From Ignavibacteria bacterium (lineage in GTDB: Bacteria > Bacteroidota > Ignavibacteria > UBA10030 > UBA6906), in NCBI GenBank assembly GCA_029859455.1, contig JAOUDE010000109.1, positions 1 to 8,105 of the forward strand: DNA of 8,105 nucleotides, in the 5' to 3' direction. Below, piece by piece: positions 6,472-8,105 of this stretch (positions are counted from its first letter, which is position 1; every line of letters starts with the position of its first letter). The position numbers and the translations under genes were made by a program. The notes beneath the pieces were generated by a model that saw only the letters and a list, made by a program, of their open reading frames with translations, did not search any database and had not been told where the DNA came from.

Positions 6472-8105
6472 ATGCGAAACAGTTTTTCCACGCGAAACCG
6501 ATTGTACGGGCGAGTCGCCTCAGCGGTGCTGATATCGGCATTTGCTGTTACTGCTTCCTTTGCCGGGCCCACCGGCATAGGCAGGGCAGTATTGGAACGG
6601 CCGTCCGATACAGTGAAGGAGGTCCGGTGGCAGAGCGATTCACATTCGGCGATACAGACGGCGGTCAACTACCTGGCAGAGGAAGCGGCTCCAGCAGGCC
6701 GCTCTCACACAGAATTCATCGTCACCGGTACAGAAGCTGTTCCGGGCGGCGTTCACGTCAGACTTCGCAGCACATACTCAGGGATTCCGATCTTCCGGTC
6801 GAGTACCGTCATCAGCATCAACGATCGGAATCAGGTGACCATGGTGGCACGAGGAAAAACCGCTGAGGCGGGTGAACCGCCCGCCAATCTCATTCCCGCG
6901 TTTGATGCGCGTGAAGCACAGGTCATCGCCAGAAACCACCTGAACCCCGCCGGTGCCGTCATCAATGAAACAGCTGACGCAGAACTGGTGATCTATACTG
7001 AAGAGTCAGGCGTGAGCTCGCTCGCATACCGCACATCGATTGTGTGTGAGAACCCGATGGGTGACTGGGAGATCCTGATCGACGCCGGTTCCGGAGAGTT
7101 GATTCTGATGGAAGACCGGTTCGTTCAGTTTGGAAGGACCAATGGTTCCGGATATGCATTCCTTCCCGACCCGGTCAGCAAAGCGCGCGGATTCTATGGA
7201 GAGAAAGGTTTTGAGGACAACAACGATGCAACAAGCGATTCCCTTGATCACTACAGATCACTTGTCACGCTCGATTCCCTTCTCGTCCATGAAGGGATGT
7301 ACACATTGCAAAGCCCGTGGTTTACTCTGCGGGATATCGAATCTCCGCTCGGGGACGAAACATACAGTGCGACGACGCCGGATGGATTCCGGTTCGACCG
7401 GAGCCAGCAGGGGTTTGAAGCTGTCAACATCTACTACCACGTTTCCCGGGCGTACCAATACATCCATTCCCTCGGCTTCAACATCCCGTCACTGAAAGGT
7501 CTTCAGATCGACCCGCATGGGTACCAGGGGAGCGACAACTCTCACTACAGTCCGAGCGGAAACTGGATGTCGTTCGGTGAAGGAGGAGTGGATGACGCGG
7601 AAGATGCTCAGGTTATCTGGCACGAGTATGCACACGCGATTCAGTACAACATTAACCCGGTCTGGGGAGGGGGCGAATCGCTCGCGCTTGGGGAAGGGTT
7701 CGGAGATTACTGGGCTGCCTCATACACTCGGTCCCTCGGACTGTGGAACGAAGGAGATGATGAACACAACTGGCTGTTCCTGTGGGATGGCCACAACGAT
7801 TTCTGGAGAGGGAGAATCCTGAACGACAACCGAACCTACCCGTTCGGGAACATCTCTGCACACGAGGCGGGACAGATCTGGGCCTCTGCCCTGATGGGAA
7901 TCTGGGGTGATCTCGGAAAGGACGTGACTGACAGGCTCGTGATCAAGAGTCAGTACTACCTTAGCTACGGCGTCACGGCAAGCGATGCAGGACGAGCTAT
8001 TCTTCAGGCTGACCGTGATCTCTATGACGGTGACCACCTCTCCGTTCTCGTCTACTGGCTCGGCACTGTCAAGAAATTCCTCGACCCTTCGGATGAGCTG
8101 CCGAC
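6472..8105 (+). CDS. Secreted M36 fungalysin/thermolysin-like zinc metallopeptidase precursor (3' end outside window)
   Basis: The frame is open from the ATG at 6472 to the window end (544 codons visible). Residues 1-31 are a Sec signal peptide: Arg-rich start, hydrophobic VASAVLISAFAVTA, likely cut after SFA at 31. Residues about 60-115 resemble a fungalysin/thermolysin propeptide (HVRLRSTYSGIPIF at 95-108), and about 140-190 look PepSY-like. The catalytic core has HEYAH at 384-388 (zinc ligands His384 and His388, base Glu385) and GEGFGD at 407-412. Glu408, 20 residues after His388, and Asp412 reproduce the thermolysin E166/D170 spacing. HEAGQIWA at 464-471 resembles the conserved H-x-x-G-x-[IV]-W-A helix of M36 enzymes. 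Probable role: extracellular protein degradation after self-removal of the propeptide. The C-terminus, where a secretion or attachment domain might lie, is not visible. No Shine-Dalgarno precedes the ATG. It has no evident link to the upstream pathway. A related gluzincin family other than M36 is possible. Confidence 0.85.
   Translation, partial: MRNSFSTRNRLYGRVASAVLISAFAVTASFAGPTGIGRAVLERPSDTVKEVRWQSDSHSAIQTAVNYLAEEAAPAGRSHTEFIVTGTEAVPGGVHVRLRSTYSGIPIFRSSTVISINDRNQVTMVARGKTAEAGEPPANLIPAFDAREAQVIARNHLNPAGAVINETADAELVIYTEESGVSSLAYRTSIVCENPMGDWEILIDAGSGELILMEDRFVQFGRTNGSGYAFLPDPVSKARGFYGEKGFEDNNDATSDSLDHYRSLVTLDSLLVHEGMYTLQSPWFTLRDIESPLGDETYSATTPDGFRFDRSQQGFEAVNIYYHVSRAYQYIHSLGFNIPSLKGLQIDPHGYQGSDNSHYSPSGNWMSFGEGGVDDAEDAQVIWHEYAHAIQYNINPVWGGGESLALGEGFGDYWAASYTRSLGLWNEGDDEHNWLFLWDGHNDFWRGRILNDNRTYPFGNISAHEAGQIWASALMGIWGDLGKDVTDRLVIKSQYYLSYGVTASDAGRAILQADRDLYDGDHLSVLVYWLGTVKKFLDPSDELP

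Noticed and set aside
1..8105. Defence island, mobile element, CRISPR or biosynthetic cluster
   Set aside because: No transposase, integrase, repeat array, nuclease or synthase motifs were found; the genes are metabolic enzymes plus one secreted protease.

Overview
The window carries a near-complete ethylmalonyl-CoA pathway operon on the + strand (1-6372), followed after a 99-base gap by the 5' part of a gene for a secreted fungalysin/thermolysin-like metallopeptidase (6472 to the window end). No RNA genes, insertion sequences, CRISPR arrays or phage genes were seen. GC is moderately high and the whole window is read in one direction.

Operon order: (1) 3' end of a crotonyl-CoA carboxylase/reductase-like gene (ccr, 5' end outside the window); (2) a long HpcH/HpaI-family lyase, the expected L-malyl-CoA/beta-methylmalyl-CoA lyase (mcl); (3) a 549-residue acyl-CoA dehydrogenase with the N-terminal extension of methylsuccinyl-CoA dehydrogenase (mcd); (4) a 346-residue double-hotdog mesaconyl-CoA hydratase (mch); (5) a single-chain B12-dependent ethylmalonyl-CoA mutase (ecm). 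In the known pathway these act as crotonyl-CoA + CO2 -> ethylmalonyl-CoA (Ccr) -> methylsuccinyl-CoA (Ecm) -> mesaconyl-CoA (Mcd) -> beta-methylmalyl-CoA (Mch) -> glyoxylate + propionyl-CoA (Mcl). Mcl can also condense glyoxylate with acetyl-CoA toward malate. The block therefore holds every pathway-specific carbon-skeleton step below crotonyl-CoA. The ethylmalonyl-CoA/methylmalonyl-CoA epimerase, acetoacetyl-CoA steps, propionyl-CoA carboxylase, methylmalonyl-CoA mutase and malyl-CoA thioesterase are not in view.

The genes are tightly packed: a 12-base gap, then overlaps of 1, 4 and 14 bases. This argues for one transcript with translational coupling, so the enzymes are probably made together for acetyl-CoA assimilation without a glyoxylate shunt, or for C4/C5-CoA precursor supply.

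The organism cannot be named from this sequence. The enzymes differ noticeably from my recollection of the alphaproteobacterial proteins, especially Ccr and Mcl. The next gene is a secreted M36-type protease of a kind common in diderm environmental bacteria. My tentative reading is an environmental bacterium outside the lineages where this pathway was worked out. The peptidase gene has its own leader region and is probably an independent unit.
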